Shown one piece after another: positions 1 to 8,215 of a DNA stretch of 64,000 nucleotides (positions within the stretch are counted from its first letter, which is position 1; each line of letters starts with the position of its first letter). This stretch comes from Variovorax sp. Sphag1AA. GTDB taxonomy: Bacteria; Pseudomonadota; Gammaproteobacteria; Burkholderiales; Burkholderiaceae_C. The position numbers were made by a program, and so were the translations under genes. The stretch lies in assembly GCF_014192575.1 (NCBI RefSeq), contig NZ_JACHYC010000004.1, positions 124,001 through 188,000 of the forward strand, read 5' to 3'. The notes beneath the pieces are model-generated. The model did not search any database, was not told the origin of the DNA, and saw only the letters and a program-made list of their open reading frames with translations.

Positions 1-823
1 TGAGGATCATCAGCAGGTAGACGGTGAAAGCGCCCATCTTCGGAATGAAGTATTTGCCCGCCACGTCGGCGATGCCGAGCAGCAGGGCCGCCAGCAGCGG
101 CCCGGTAATCGACGTGGTGCCACCGACCGACACCACGATGAGGAAATAGATCATGTACTTGAGCGGAAAGGTCGGATCGAGCCCGAGGATCTCGGCCCCC
201 AGCGCACCACCCAGACCCGCCAGCCCCGAGCCAACCGCGAAGGTCAGCAGGAACACCACGTTGACATTGATGCCCATGCCCGCGGCGACGCGCGGATCGT
301 CGACCGAGGCGCGCAGCCTGCTGCCGAAGCGGGTCTTCGTGAGGATCAGTTGCAGCACCACGGTGAGCAACGCGCAGACCGCGATGATGAAGATGCGGTA
401 GTGGCCCATGCCCAGCATGAACGGGCCGTCGCCGATCTCGGTGCGGCCGCGCAGCCAGTCGGGCAGATGCACGTTCTGCTGCGACGAGCCGACGAAATAG
501 TCCACCGCCGCCACGGCCATGAAGGCAAGCCCGATCGAGAACATCACCTGGTCCAGGTGCGTCTTGCCGTACATCGGACGGTAGAGCGTGCGCTCGAGCA
601 GCGCGCCCACCGCGCCGACCACGATGAACGCGAGCGGCAGGCAGAGCAGAAATGGCACGCCGAGCTTCTGCATGGCGAAGACCGTGAGATAGCCGCCCGC
701 CATGGCGAAGGCGCCATGCGCGAGGTTGATGAAGTTCATCAACCCGAGCGTCACGGCCAATCCAACCGCGAGCACGAACAGCAGCATGCCGTAGGCAATG
801 CCGTCAAAAAGGATGGTCAACAT
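1..823 (-). CDS. Branched-chain amino acid ABC transporter permease (LivH type), 3' end outside window
   Basis: The minus-strand reading frame opens at an ATG at 823 and stays open to the window edge (about 274 codons). The product is a polytopic inner-membrane permease of the LivH family. The N-terminus has the hydrophobic start and the family-typical stretch around LMNFINLAHGAFAMAGGY; the middle has ERTLYRP and the EAA-like loop; further on is a run close to VVSVGGTTSITGPLLAALLLG. It forms the channel of a high-affinity importer for branched-chain or related amino acids. It lies 25 bp downstream of a substrate-binding protein gene on the same strand, so the two are probably co-transcribed. 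The LivM and ATPase partners presumably lie to the left of position 1. The substrate is not readable from sequence. Confidence 0.9.
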   Translation of the reverse strand, partial: MLTILFDGIAYGMLLFVLAVGLAVTLGLMNFINLAHGAFAMAGGYLTVFAMQKLGVPFLLCLPLAFIVVGAVGALLERTLYRPMYGKTHLDQVMFSIGLAFMAVAAVDYFVGSSQQNVHLPDWLRGRTEIGDGPFMLGMGHYRIFIIAVCALLTVVLQLILTKTRFGSRLRASVDDPRVAAGMGINVNVVFLLTFAVGSGLAGLGGALGAEILGLDPTFPLKYMIYFLIVVSVGGTTSITGPLLAALLLGIADVAGKYFIPKMGAFTVYLLMIL

Positions 824-848
824 GCTGCTGTCCGGAACCCTGTCGTGA

Positions 849-2018
849 TTACTTCGTCTTGCCTGGGTCCTTGACGGCCTTGATCACGTCGAATTCGACG
901 TTGTAGAGCTGACCGTCCTTCTTCTCGACCTTGCGCAGGTAGATGTCCTGCGTGATGTCGCGCGTCTGGGCGTCGATTTCGACCGGGCCGCGCGGGCTTT
1001 CGAACTTCAGGCCCTTCATCGCGGCCAGAAGCGCGTCGCCGCTGCCTTCGCCCTTGGTGGCCTTGAGCGCTTCGTAGACCATGTGCATGCCGTCATAGCC
1101 GCCCATCGCCATGAAGTTCGGGCGCAGGCCCTTGTTGGCCTTGTCGAAGGCCTCGACGAACTTCTTGTTCAGTTCCGAAGGATGTGCAGCCGAGTAGTGG
1201 TGCGAGGTGACGATGCCGAGCATGCCTTCGCCCATGTTGTTGAGCTGTTCGTCATCCGTCAGGTCGCCGGTTCCGATGGCCTTGATGCCGGCCTTGTCCA
1301 GACCACGCTCGAAGAACTGCTTCATGACCGCAGCGCCGTTGCCCGAAGGAACGAAGATGAACAGCGCGTCGGGCTTGGCATCGCGAACCTTCTGCAGGAA
1401 GGGTGCGAAATCAGGGCTGCGCAGCGGCACGCGCAGCTTCTCGATCACCTTGCCGCCGTTCTTCTCGAAGCGCTCGCTGAAGAACTTCTCGGCGTCGTTG
1501 CCGGGACCGTAGTCCGACACCAGCGTCACGACCGACTTGATGCCGTTCTTCGGTGCCCAGTCAGCCAGGCCGACGGACGCCTGCGGCAGCGTGAAGCTCG
1601 AACGCAGCATGTACGGCGAAGCCTCGGTGATGGCCGACGTGGCGGCCGCCATCGTGATGGCCGGGGTCTTCGACTGCGTGGCGATCGGCGCCACCGCGAG
1701 TGCGATCGGCGTCAGGCCGAAGCCGGCAAGCACGTTGACCTTGTCATTGACCACCAGCTCCTGCGCGATGCGCTTGGCAACGTCCGGCAGACCGGTGTCG
1801 TCCTTGACGATCAGTTCCACCTTCTTGCCCGCAACGGTGTCGCCGTGCTGCGCCATGTACAGGCGCGCCCCTGCTTCGACTTCGCGGCCGGTGGAGGCCT
1901 GCTGCCCGGTCATGGGCAGGATCAGGCCGATCTTGAAAGTGTCGGCGGCATAGGCCAGCGGCATGGCCAGCGCGACGGCGGTCAGGCTGGCGGCCTGGAC
2001 GAATTGACGACGAAGCAT
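849..2018 (-). CDS. Branched-chain amino acid-type ABC transporter substrate-binding protein
   Basis: A 389-residue periplasmic binding protein of the Leu/Ile/Val-binding (type I) fold. It has a signal peptide (MLRRQFVQAASLTAVALAM..., cut near AYA-AD), followed by the family start FKIGLILPMTGQQASTGRE, a VKDDTG segment and a VTLVSDYGPGND strand. A strong ribosome site (AAGGAGAG) precedes the ATG. It delivers ligand to the LivH-type permease encoded just downstream. Members of this family bind amino acids, amides or aromatic acids, so the ligand is open. The upstream gap of about 180 bp holds an 11-bp stem (2133-2175) and a GGGATACGG copy shared with the operator of the neighbouring GntR gene. 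Confidence 0.92.
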   Translation of the reverse strand: MLRRQFVQAASLTAVALAMPLAYAADTFKIGLILPMTGQQASTGREVEAGARLYMAQHGDTVAGKKVELIVKDDTGLPDVAKRIAQELVVNDKVNVLAGFGLTPIALAVAPIATQSKTPAITMAAATSAITEASPYMLRSSFTLPQASVGLADWAPKNGIKSVVTLVSDYGPGNDAEKFFSERFEKNGGKVIEKLRVPLRSPDFAPFLQKVRDAKPDALFIFVPSGNGAAVMKQFFERGLDKAGIKAIGTGDLTDDEQLNNMGEGMLGIVTSHHYSAAHPSELNKKFVEAFDKANKGLRPNFMAMGGYDGMHMVYEALKATKGEGSGDALLAAMKGLKFESPRGPVEIDAQTRDITQDIYLRKVEKKDGQLYNVEFDVIKAVKDPGKTK

Positions 2019-2132
2019 GAAAACTCTCCTTCTGCGGTAATGCTGGAACGGGAAAAATCGGGGGCTATTGTGACTAAATGCAATGTCGCGGGAACGCCGA
2101 CAAACACCTAGCTTTCGATGCGGACAAAAGTT

Positions 2133-2175
2133 CTTTGCGCGATAAAGGGATACGGCGCGCGATCATCGCGCAAAG
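2133..2175 (-). terminator. 11-bp inverted repeat downstream of the GntR gene
   Basis: CTTTGCGCGAT (2133-2143) and ATCGCGCAAAG (2165-2175) pair perfectly around a 21-nt loop. It lies 25 bp past the stop of the GntR gene and upstream of the substrate-binding protein gene, both on the minus strand. No continuous T-run follows, only a TTTT a few bases later. It may be a weak terminator or attenuator that separates the two genes. The loop carries GGGATACGG (2147-2155). Confidence 0.4.
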
Positions 2176-2199
2176 CTTGCGTTCATTCTTATGCAGCTC

Positions 2200-2964
2200 T
2201 TAATCGCGGCGGCGGATCAGCTTGACGGCCGGCAGTGCGTCGCTTTGCGCGCCATGCAGGGCCTCGCGCAGGTTGCGTTGCGCGATTCGGCTGTGCTCGC
2301 GCATCAGCGCCTCGGCGCGCGAACCTTCGCGGTTCTCGATGGCGTCGAGCACTTGCCAGTGCTGGTCCTGCGCGACGAGCAGCCTGTCGCGCGCGCCCGG
2401 CGAATTCGCCTCGACGACGACGAAGCCCGAGGGCGACGCAAAAGGCAGGTTGGTCACGCGTTCGGTCTGCATCGCGATCAGCGGGCTGCCAGACATCTCG
2501 GCGAGAAGGCGGTGGAATTCCTCGTTGTAGGCGACGTAGCGCGAAAACGCGGCGTCATCGAGCGCCGGCTCGCGCATCAGTTCGTCGATGCGCTTGAGGC
2601 ATGCGCGCGCATCGCGCATCACCATCTGCGGCGCGCCGCGCTCGGCGGCGAGGCGGGCTGAGAGGCCTTCAAGCGTGCCGCGCAGCTCGATCGCGTCGCC
2701 GACATCGCGTTCGGAAAAGGTCCGCACCGCGTACCCGCCGCTCGGCAGCGCTTCGAGCAGGCCTTCCTGTTCGAGGCGCATGAGCGCACTGCGCACCGGC
2801 GTCCGGGACACGCCCAGCATCTCCGAGATCGCCACTTCGGCGATACGCGCGCCGCCCGCCAATTCGCCCGCGAGCACCATCTCCCGCAGCCGCAACTGGG
2901 CCTTGACGACCTGCGAGCCGCCGGCTTCGGCATGGGACAGAACGGACGGGCTGGGTGGATTCAC
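2200..2964 (-). CDS. GntR family transcriptional regulator (FCD subfamily)
   Basis: Start taken as the GTG at 2964, giving 254 residues; the frame stays open further upstream, but that part reads through the operator region. The N-terminus holds a winged helix (residues about 20-80: VVKAQLRLREMVLAGEL, then ARIAEVAISEMLGVSRTPV and LRMLEQEG-like recognition segment) and the rest is the all-helical FCD ligand-binding domain with its metal-binding histidines (EEFHRLLAEMSG). It probably binds a small carboxylic acid and represses the divergent MetE-like gene, itself, and perhaps the importer downstream. An operator-like GGATAC-N5-GTATCC lies two bases upstream of the chosen start codon. Confidence 0.85.
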   Translation of the reverse strand: MNPPSPSVLSHAEAGGSQVVKAQLRLREMVLAGELAGGARIAEVAISEMLGVSRTPVRSALMRLEQEGLLEALPSGGYAVRTFSERDVGDAIELRGTLEGLSARLAAERGAPQMVMRDARACLKRIDELMREPALDDAAFSRYVAYNEEFHRLLAEMSGSPLIAMQTERVTNLPFASPSGFVVVEANSPGARDRLLVAQDQHWQVLDAIENREGSRAEALMREHSRIAQRNLREALHGAQSDALPAVKLIRRRD

Positions 2965-2965
2965 G

Positions 2966-3073
2966 GGATACGGAATGTATCCAAAGATCACCGAGAATCG
3001 CCTCCTTTTGCACCCAGACGAGGGTAAACACTGAGTCGGATGTATCCGTAAGCGCATGCCGCTGTGCGGATAC
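2966..3073. promoter_or_regulatory. Operator cluster between divergent gntR and metE-like genes
   Basis: Three related sites lie in the 150-bp divergent promoter. GGATAC-GGAAT-GTATCC (2966-2982) is a perfect palindrome with a 5-bp spacer. CGGAT-GT-ATCCG (3037-3048) is a second palindrome, and GGATAC (3068-3073) is a half-site. Repeated dyads with the same arms in front of a GntR gene are what is expected of an autoregulatory operator. A further 9-bp match, GGGATACGG, is at 2147-2155 upstream of the substrate-binding protein gene. Confidence 0.6.
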
Positions 3074-3112
3074 GATCGACCGTTCTTTTCCAGATATCGA
3101 CCGGAGCCAACC

Positions 3113-4234
3113 ATGTCCGAACATGCCCACCTGCCCGCGCGCTACGACCACGTCGGCAGCTTTTTGCGTCCCAAATTCCTGCTCGAAGCCCGCGAGCAAA
3201 AGGCCAAGGGAGAAATCACCCCCGAGCAACTTCGCAAGGTCGAAGACAAGGCGATCACCGAGATCGTCAAGTTCCAGGAAGACATCGGCCTCAAGAGCAT
3301 CACCGACGGCGAATTCCGCCGCACCTACTTCCACATCGACTTCCTCGAACAGCTCGGCGGCGTGAAGACCGACATCCCGGTCACCATCCGCAAGCCCGAT
3401 GGCACCGAAGAACTGGCACCACCGGTCATGCGCGTGATCGACAAGGTCCGCCACGCCAAGAACATCCAGCTCGCCGATTTCGAATACCTCAAGAGCCAGG
3501 TTTCGGCCGGCAACACGCCGAAGGTGACGATCCCCTCGCCCACGATGCTGCACTTCCGTGGCGGCCGCGCCGGCATCAGCAAGGACGCCTACCCCGAGCT
3601 CGATCCCACCTTCTACGACGACGTCGCCAAGGCCTACGGCGATGAGCTCCGTTCGCTCGCCGCTGCCGGCTGCACCTACGTCCAGATGGACGACACCAAC
3701 CTCGCCTACCTCTGCGACGAGAAGATGCGCGAAGCCGCCCGCCAACGCGGTGACGACCCCAACGAACTGCCGCACCGCTACGCCAAGTTCATCAATAAGG
3801 TGGTCGCGCAGAAGCCCGCCGGCATGACGCTCGCGATGCACCTGTGCCGCGGCAACTTCAAGAGCACCCACGCCGCGGCCGGCAACTACGAGCCCGTCGC
3901 CGAAGCGCTGCTCAAGGAGATGGACCTCGACGCCTACTTCCTCGAATACGACGACGCGCGCTCGGGCGATTTCCGCCCGCTGCGCTTCCTGCCGAAGGGC
4001 AAGACGGTCGTGCTCGGCCTCGTGACCACCAAGTTCGGCCAGATGGAAGACAAGGACGAGCTCAAGGCCCGCATCGAAGCCGCCGCCAAGTACGTTTCGC
4101 TCGACCAGCTCGCGCTGTCGCCCCAGTGCGGTTTCTCCAGCACGGTGCATGGCAACAACATCGCGGTCGAGGCGCAACGCGCCAAACTGCGCCTCGTGGT
4201 CGAAACCGCCCAAGAGGTCTGGGGAACGTCCTAA
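3113..4234 (+). CDS. MetE C-terminal-domain-like cobalamin-independent methionine synthase family protein
   Basis: 373 residues from the ATG at 3113, which has a GGAG site at 3103-3106; an in-frame ATG at 3056 would add residues encoded by the operator DNA. The protein is the catalytic barrel of the MetE/YxjG family without the N-terminal half of classical MetE (about 750 residues). The zinc ligands are visible as H243-x-C245 (MHLCRGNF), E278 (EYDD) and C339 (SPQCGFSS), so it should be an active zinc methyltransferase. Such short members transfer methyl groups from folate or other donors to thiols such as homocysteine; the donor is not predictable here. It is divergent from an FCD GntR gene that probably controls it. 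Confidence 0.9.
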   Translation: MSEHAHLPARYDHVGSFLRPKFLLEAREQKAKGEITPEQLRKVEDKAITEIVKFQEDIGLKSITDGEFRRTYFHIDFLEQLGGVKTDIPVTIRKPDGTEELAPPVMRVIDKVRHAKNIQLADFEYLKSQVSAGNTPKVTIPSPTMLHFRGGRAGISKDAYPELDPTFYDDVAKAYGDELRSLAAAGCTYVQMDDTNLAYLCDEKMREAARQRGDDPNELPHRYAKFINKVVAQKPAGMTLAMHLCRGNFKSTHAAAGNYEPVAEALLKEMDLDAYFLEYDDARSGDFRPLRFLPKGKTVVLGLVTTKFGQMEDKDELKARIEAAAKYVSLDQLALSPQCGFSSTVHGNNIAVEAQRAKLRLVVETAQEVWGTS

Positions 4235-4307
4235 GCCTGCCCCCGGGGCTGCGCCCAGCGGCCCGGGCTGTTTGATTTGCAACTGCTGTGAAGTAGGCTT
4301 CGGGCCT

Positions 4308-4979
4308 ATGAAGCTCTACACGGGTCCGCTCAGCATGTTTGGCGCCAAGGCGCAGATCGCGATGCTCGAAAAGGGGCTCGCTTTCGACTGCGTCATGGTG
4401 CCGTTCGACCGCGACGACAACTACGAGCCCAAGCACCCCGAGGTCCTGCGCGTCAACCCGAAGCGGCAGGTTCCGGTGCTGATCGACGACGGCATCGAGC
4501 TGTTCGACTCGACCCAGATCTTCGAGTACCTCGAAGACCGCTTCCCGACCCCTCCCCTCTGGCCCGCCGACGTCGCCGACCGCGCCAAGGCCCGTCAGCT
4601 CGAACTCAAGTCCGACGAGGTCTTCTTTCCTCAGGTGGTGAAGCTCTTCGGCCTCCAGCACGACATGCAAAGCGCGCCGGCTGTCGCGGCGTGTGCGGCC
4701 TGCGCCCGCTTCTACGACGAGATGGAAGCCCTGCTGGTCGACCGCGACTACCTCGCGGGCCCCTACTCCTTCGCCGACATTGCCTTCTACATGGCCCATG
4801 TGTTCGCCGACCGCAAAGGCGCAGGCATGACAGAAGCGACGCAGCGTCTGGTCGCCTGGCGCGACCGCGTAGGCGCGCGTGCGCCAGTCCGGCAGGTCGT
4901 GGGCACCATGATGAAGTTCCTCGCGAACAACGGCCGTCCGGTGCCGGTCTTCCTGCAACCGCTGCTGCTCCGCACGTGA
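4308..4979 (+). CDS. Glutathione S-transferase family protein
   Basis: 223 residues from the ATG at 4308. The N-terminal thioredoxin-like domain carries MKLYTGPLSMFGAKAQIAML, the cis-proline segment RQVPVLIDDG and the glutathione-contact DSTQIFEYLEDRFP. The C-terminal half is the helical domain (LAGPYSFADIAFYMAHVF, with the N-capping box and hydrophobic staple typical of GSTs). It would conjugate glutathione to electrophiles or act as a thiol reductase in the cytoplasm. It overlaps the following phospholipase gene by 4 bp (GTGA), so the two are translationally coupled. Confidence 0.9.
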   Translation: MKLYTGPLSMFGAKAQIAMLEKGLAFDCVMVPFDRDDNYEPKHPEVLRVNPKRQVPVLIDDGIELFDSTQIFEYLEDRFPTPPLWPADVADRAKARQLELKSDEVFFPQVVKLFGLQHDMQSAPAVAACAACARFYDEMEALLVDRDYLAGPYSFADIAFYMAHVFADRKGAGMTEATQRLVAWRDRVGARAPVRQVVGTMMKFLANNGRPVPVFLQPLLLRT

Positions 4980-6355
4980 ACCAGATCGACGACTGGCTCG
5001 ATTGGCTGCCCTCACCGTCGCAGCACCTGCTGGTCGTCACCTTCGCACTGCTGGTCTATGTGTTGACCAGCCGCGCCAAGCGCGAGCAGCGCGCGCCCTC
5101 GACCGCCATCGCCTGGGTGATGGGCCTCGCGCTGCTGCCCTACGTCATCCTCCCGATGTACCTGCTGTTCGGCCAGCGCAAGCTGCGTCCGGCAGGTGCG
5201 CCGCGCCCGCCGCGCGCCAATCCGGCCGGCCATTGGGCGGCCGACCTGATCGAGAGCTTCGGCCTCGCGCCGCCGGGGCCGTGCGCAGTGCGCCTTCATT
5301 CCGACGGCGCAGCGGCGCGCGATGCGCTCTTCGAGGTGATCGAGGGCGCGCGGGTGCGGCTCGACATCTGCACGTTCATCATTGGCGACGATGCGCTCGG
5401 CCACGACATCATCAACCGGCTGGCGCGTCGCGCCCGCGAGGGTGTGAAGGTGCGCGTGCTGCTCGATGGCTTCGGCGCGCTGTCACTGCCGCGATCGCAT
5501 TTCGACACGCTACGCGACGCGAACGCCGAGATCGCGGTGTTCCGCCCGATCTTCAGCCTGCAACGAACGGGACCGCGCAATCTGCGCAACCACCGCAAGT
5601 TCACCATCGCGGACGATCAATGGCTGTGGTCGGGCGGGCGCAATCTAGCGGGCGAATACTTCACCGGCAACGACGACCACCCGGTTCCGTGGCGGGATCT
5701 TTCATTCGACCTGCAGGGGAGCGTCGCGGCCGCGGCGGCGCGGCAGTTCGACCACGACTGGTCGTCGGTCCGCGGGCACAAGCCGCGCGAGGTGGCGGCA
5801 GGCGACGTGCATGTGGAAGGCGAATTCGCGCAACTGCTGCCAAGCGGCCCGGACCAGACCGAAGACACCGCGCAGGCGCTGCTCATCGATGCCTGTTTCC
5901 GCGCCGAGCACCGGGTGCTCGCCATCACGCCTTACTTTGTGCCCGGGGATGGCCTGCGCGATGCACTGCGACTCGCTGCGCGACGCGGCGTGCAGGTCAC
6001 GATCGCCATCCCGGCGCAATCGAATCACCGGCTCGCCGACTTCGTTCGCGCGCGGGCCATGCGTGACCTCACGCGGGCCGGCGTGATCTTCCGCATGCTG
6101 CCTTTCATGGCCCATGCCAAGGCGGTGGTGGTGGACGACAACCTCGCGCTGTGCGGTTCGATCAACCTCGACATGCGCAGCCTGCTGATCAACCACGAGG
6201 CGGCCGTGGTGTTCTACGGTCACGAGCAAATCGACTGGCTCGCCCAATGGATCGAAACCACGGCATCGGCCGGCGACACCTACCGGGCGCGCCAACCCGG
6301 GCTGATTCGTGACGTGGCCGAAGGGTTGTTGCTGACCATTGCGTTCCAGCTTTGA
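4976..6355 (+). CDS. Phospholipase D/cardiolipin synthase family protein
   Basis: 459 residues from a GTG at 4976 that overlaps the GST stop codon. Two hydrophobic segments (residues about 17-30 and 44-64) anchor the N-terminus. Two HKD motifs follow: H206-x-K208-x4-D213 (HRKFTIAD) and H380-x-K382-x4-D387 (HAKAVVVD), each with the downstream GGRNLAGEY or GSINLDMRS segment. This is the architecture of bacterial cardiolipin synthases (ClsA/ClsB), which join two phosphatidylglycerols, or phosphatidylglycerol and phosphatidylethanolamine, at the inner membrane. Length and membrane segments fit ClsA best. Another PLD-type transphosphatidylase remains possible. Confidence 0.9.
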   Translation: MNQIDDWLDWLPSPSQHLLVVTFALLVYVLTSRAKREQRAPSTAIAWVMGLALLPYVILPMYLLFGQRKLRPAGAPRPPRANPAGHWAADLIESFGLAPPGPCAVRLHSDGAAARDALFEVIEGARVRLDICTFIIGDDALGHDIINRLARRAREGVKVRVLLDGFGALSLPRSHFDTLRDANAEIAVFRPIFSLQRTGPRNLRNHRKFTIADDQWLWSGGRNLAGEYFTGNDDHPVPWRDLSFDLQGSVAAAAARQFDHDWSSVRGHKPREVAAGDVHVEGEFAQLLPSGPDQTEDTAQALLIDACFRAEHRVLAITPYFVPGDGLRDALRLAARRGVQVTIAIPAQSNHRLADFVRARAMRDLTRAGVIFRMLPFMAHAKAVVVDDNLALCGSINLDMRSLLINHEAAVVFYGHEQIDWLAQWIETTASAGDTYRARQPGLIRDVAEGLLLTIAFQL

Positions 6356-6417
6356 GCCTTCCTGGCCGATACTCGTCGGCCGAAACGCAACCCGCAACCC
6401 AACCTCAGGAGATCTCC

Positions 6418-7107
6418 ATGGGAAAAGTCGTGCAGTACAAGCGCCCGGACGGCGGCAGCGTCAATGGCTATCTGGCCGAAGCCGACAAGACGTTCGGGTC
6501 GGTGGTGGTGATCCAGGAATGGTGGGGCATCAATGACCAGATCCGCGGCGTCGCGGACCGCTTTGCCAAGGCGGGCTTCACCGCGCTGGTGCCGGATCTC
6601 TACCGAGGCAAGTCCACGGTCGAGGCCGAGGAAGCGCATCACCTGATGAGCGGCCTGAACTTCGGTGACGCTGCATCGCAGGACGTGCACGGCGCCGTCC
6701 AGTTCCTGAAGGCGCGCGGCGGCAAGGTGGGCGTCACGGGCTACTGCATGGGCGGCGCGCTGACCGTGCTGAGCCTGACCATGTCGCCCGAAGTCGACGC
6801 CGGCGTGGTCTGGTATGGCTACCCGCCGCTTGAATACGTCGATGCCTCGAAGATCAAGGCCCCGGTGCAGGCGCATTGGGCGACACAGGACCAGGCCTTC
6901 GCAATTGCCGGCGTCGATGCACTCGAAGAAAAGCTGTCGGGTGCGGGTGTTCGCTACGAAGGCCACCGCTATCTGGCCCACCATGCCTTCGCCAACGAAA
7001 CCGCGCAGGGGCCGGGCCGCATCCCGATCACGCAATACGACGCGACCTGGGCGCAACTCGCGTGGGACCGCACCCTGCGTTTCTTCGGCAAGGAACTGGC
7101 CGCCTGA
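6418..7107 (+). CDS. Dienelactone hydrolase family protein
   Basis: 229 residues from the ATG at 6418, preceded by CAGGAGATCTCC. It is a cytoplasmic alpha/beta hydrolase with the cysteine nucleophile of the dienelactone hydrolase family: C110 in GYCMGG, acid D158 in TQDQAF, and His in the HHAF pair (188-189). The oxyanion-side E34 (QEWWG) that activates the cysteine in carboxymethylenebutenolidase is present. Classical members open dienelactones in chlorocatechol breakdown. No other chlorocatechol genes are nearby, so a general lactonase or esterase role is more likely. It follows the cls-like gene by 62 bp on the same strand. Confidence 0.92.
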   Translation: MGKVVQYKRPDGGSVNGYLAEADKTFGSVVVIQEWWGINDQIRGVADRFAKAGFTALVPDLYRGKSTVEAEEAHHLMSGLNFGDAASQDVHGAVQFLKARGGKVGVTGYCMGGALTVLSLTMSPEVDAGVVWYGYPPLEYVDASKIKAPVQAHWATQDQAFAIAGVDALEEKLSGAGVRYEGHRYLAHHAFANETAQGPGRIPITQYDATWAQLAWDRTLRFFGKELAA

Positions 7108-7108
7108 T

Positions 7109-8194
7109 TCAGGGCGCCTCGGGCGCCTTGTTGCAGTAGCTTGCGTTGCCCAGGCCCGTGCCGATGGTCAGCACGGCCCAGCGCTTCACATCGCGCATAA
7201 AGGGCAGTTCGCTCAGGCCCTGCACCACCGCGTCGTTGTGCATGAGCGCCACGGTCGGTTCACCGCCGATCGTCGGGATCCGCTTGCAGAGACTGCTCGG
7301 CAGATGGAAGTTCTCGCTCTCCCAGTCGCCCGGCAGGTTCTGCGCGCCGCGCGCGATCGATCCGTCCTTGCGGATCAACCCCGGGCAACCGATGCCGATG
7401 AACGGTGCAAGGTCGATGCCCTTCTTGCGGCAATAGCGCATCTGCTTTTCGAGCATCTCCACCAATCGATCGACCAGCACCTTGCGGCTGGGCCCGTCGT
7501 CGGCATGGCGCCACTTTTCGCGATGAATCACCCTGGCCTTCGAGAGGTCGCGCGCACGCCTTCTGCGCGTCTTCACGATGCCGCAGCGCACATTGGTGCC
7601 GCCGATGTCCAGCGCAAGGATCGCGTCATGCCCCTTCAGCAGCGGCGGCGGTATCAGGTGCACCCAGCCCAGCAGGCCGCCGTCGTCGGTCTCGTGGCTG
7701 ATGCGGCCCAACTGCACCGAAATCCGCATCTCTTCCAGCAAGGCTGCCGTCTGCAGGATCGCACGTTCGCCGACATCGCTTTCGGGAAAGCCGCCGCCGA
7801 TCACGATGCGCTCCACGCCCTTCCATGACGGATGGCGCATGAATCGGTCGATCACCCACGCCAACTCTTCCGCGAACTCCTCGATGACGCCGTGCACCAC
7901 GTCCGCCGCCTCGGAGGCCTTCTTGCCCAGCACTTGATCGAGCGCCTTCTTCGTCAACTCCTTGGAGTGCAGGCCGCCCAGCGGATCGTTGCCCTTGCTG
8001 CGGCGACGACGACGCCAGCGTTCGAGCAGTTCGCGGAATGCGGTCTGACTCGCCTGGTCGCCGACGAAACCATCCTTGTCGCGCAGCTGGAGGCTGTAGC
8101 CCTCGACCACCACCGTCGGCAGCTCTCGTGCGCCATGCACGTCGGGCAGCAGGTGGTTGTCGTCGGCGGGCTTGCGGTGCTTGTGCTTGGCCAT
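7109..8194 (-). CDS. ROK-like sugar kinase/regulator family protein with permuted motif order
   Basis: 361 residues. The ATP-binding motifs of ROK kinases are all present but in an unusual order. The phosphate-1 motif DIGGTNVR is at 196-203 rather than at the N-terminus, followed by GIGCPG (267-272), HNDA (319-322) and TIGTGLGN (343-350), where the protein ends. The first 180 residues resemble the C-terminal half of a ROK protein: IVIGGG (130-135) and DDGGLLG (170-176). The zinc motif (CxCGxxGCxE) and the substrate-binding E-x2-GH of glucokinases are absent. It may phosphorylate a sugar or only bind a nucleotide; the activity is unknown. It is convergent with the dienelactone hydrolase gene (1-bp gap) and sits 21 bp downstream of a hydrolase gene on its own strand. 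Confidence 0.8.
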   Translation of the reverse strand: MAKHKHRKPADDNHLLPDVHGARELPTVVVEGYSLQLRDKDGFVGDQASQTAFRELLERWRRRRRSKGNDPLGGLHSKELTKKALDQVLGKKASEAADVVHGVIEEFAEELAWVIDRFMRHPSWKGVERIVIGGGFPESDVGERAILQTAALLEEMRISVQLGRISHETDDGGLLGWVHLIPPPLLKGHDAILALDIGGTNVRCGIVKTRRRRARDLSKARVIHREKWRHADDGPSRKVLVDRLVEMLEKQMRYCRKKGIDLAPFIGIGCPGLIRKDGSIARGAQNLPGDWESENFHLPSSLCKRIPTIGGEPTVALMHNDAVVQGLSELPFMRDVKRWAVLTIGTGLGNASYCNKAPEAP

Positions 8195-8215
8195 GCGCTT
8201 GCGCTCCTTTGCCGC

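Noticed and set aside
2669..4282. A 537-codon minus-strand frame spanning the metE-like gene
   Set aside because: It lies antisense to the zinc methyltransferase and crosses the operator region; no domain is seen.
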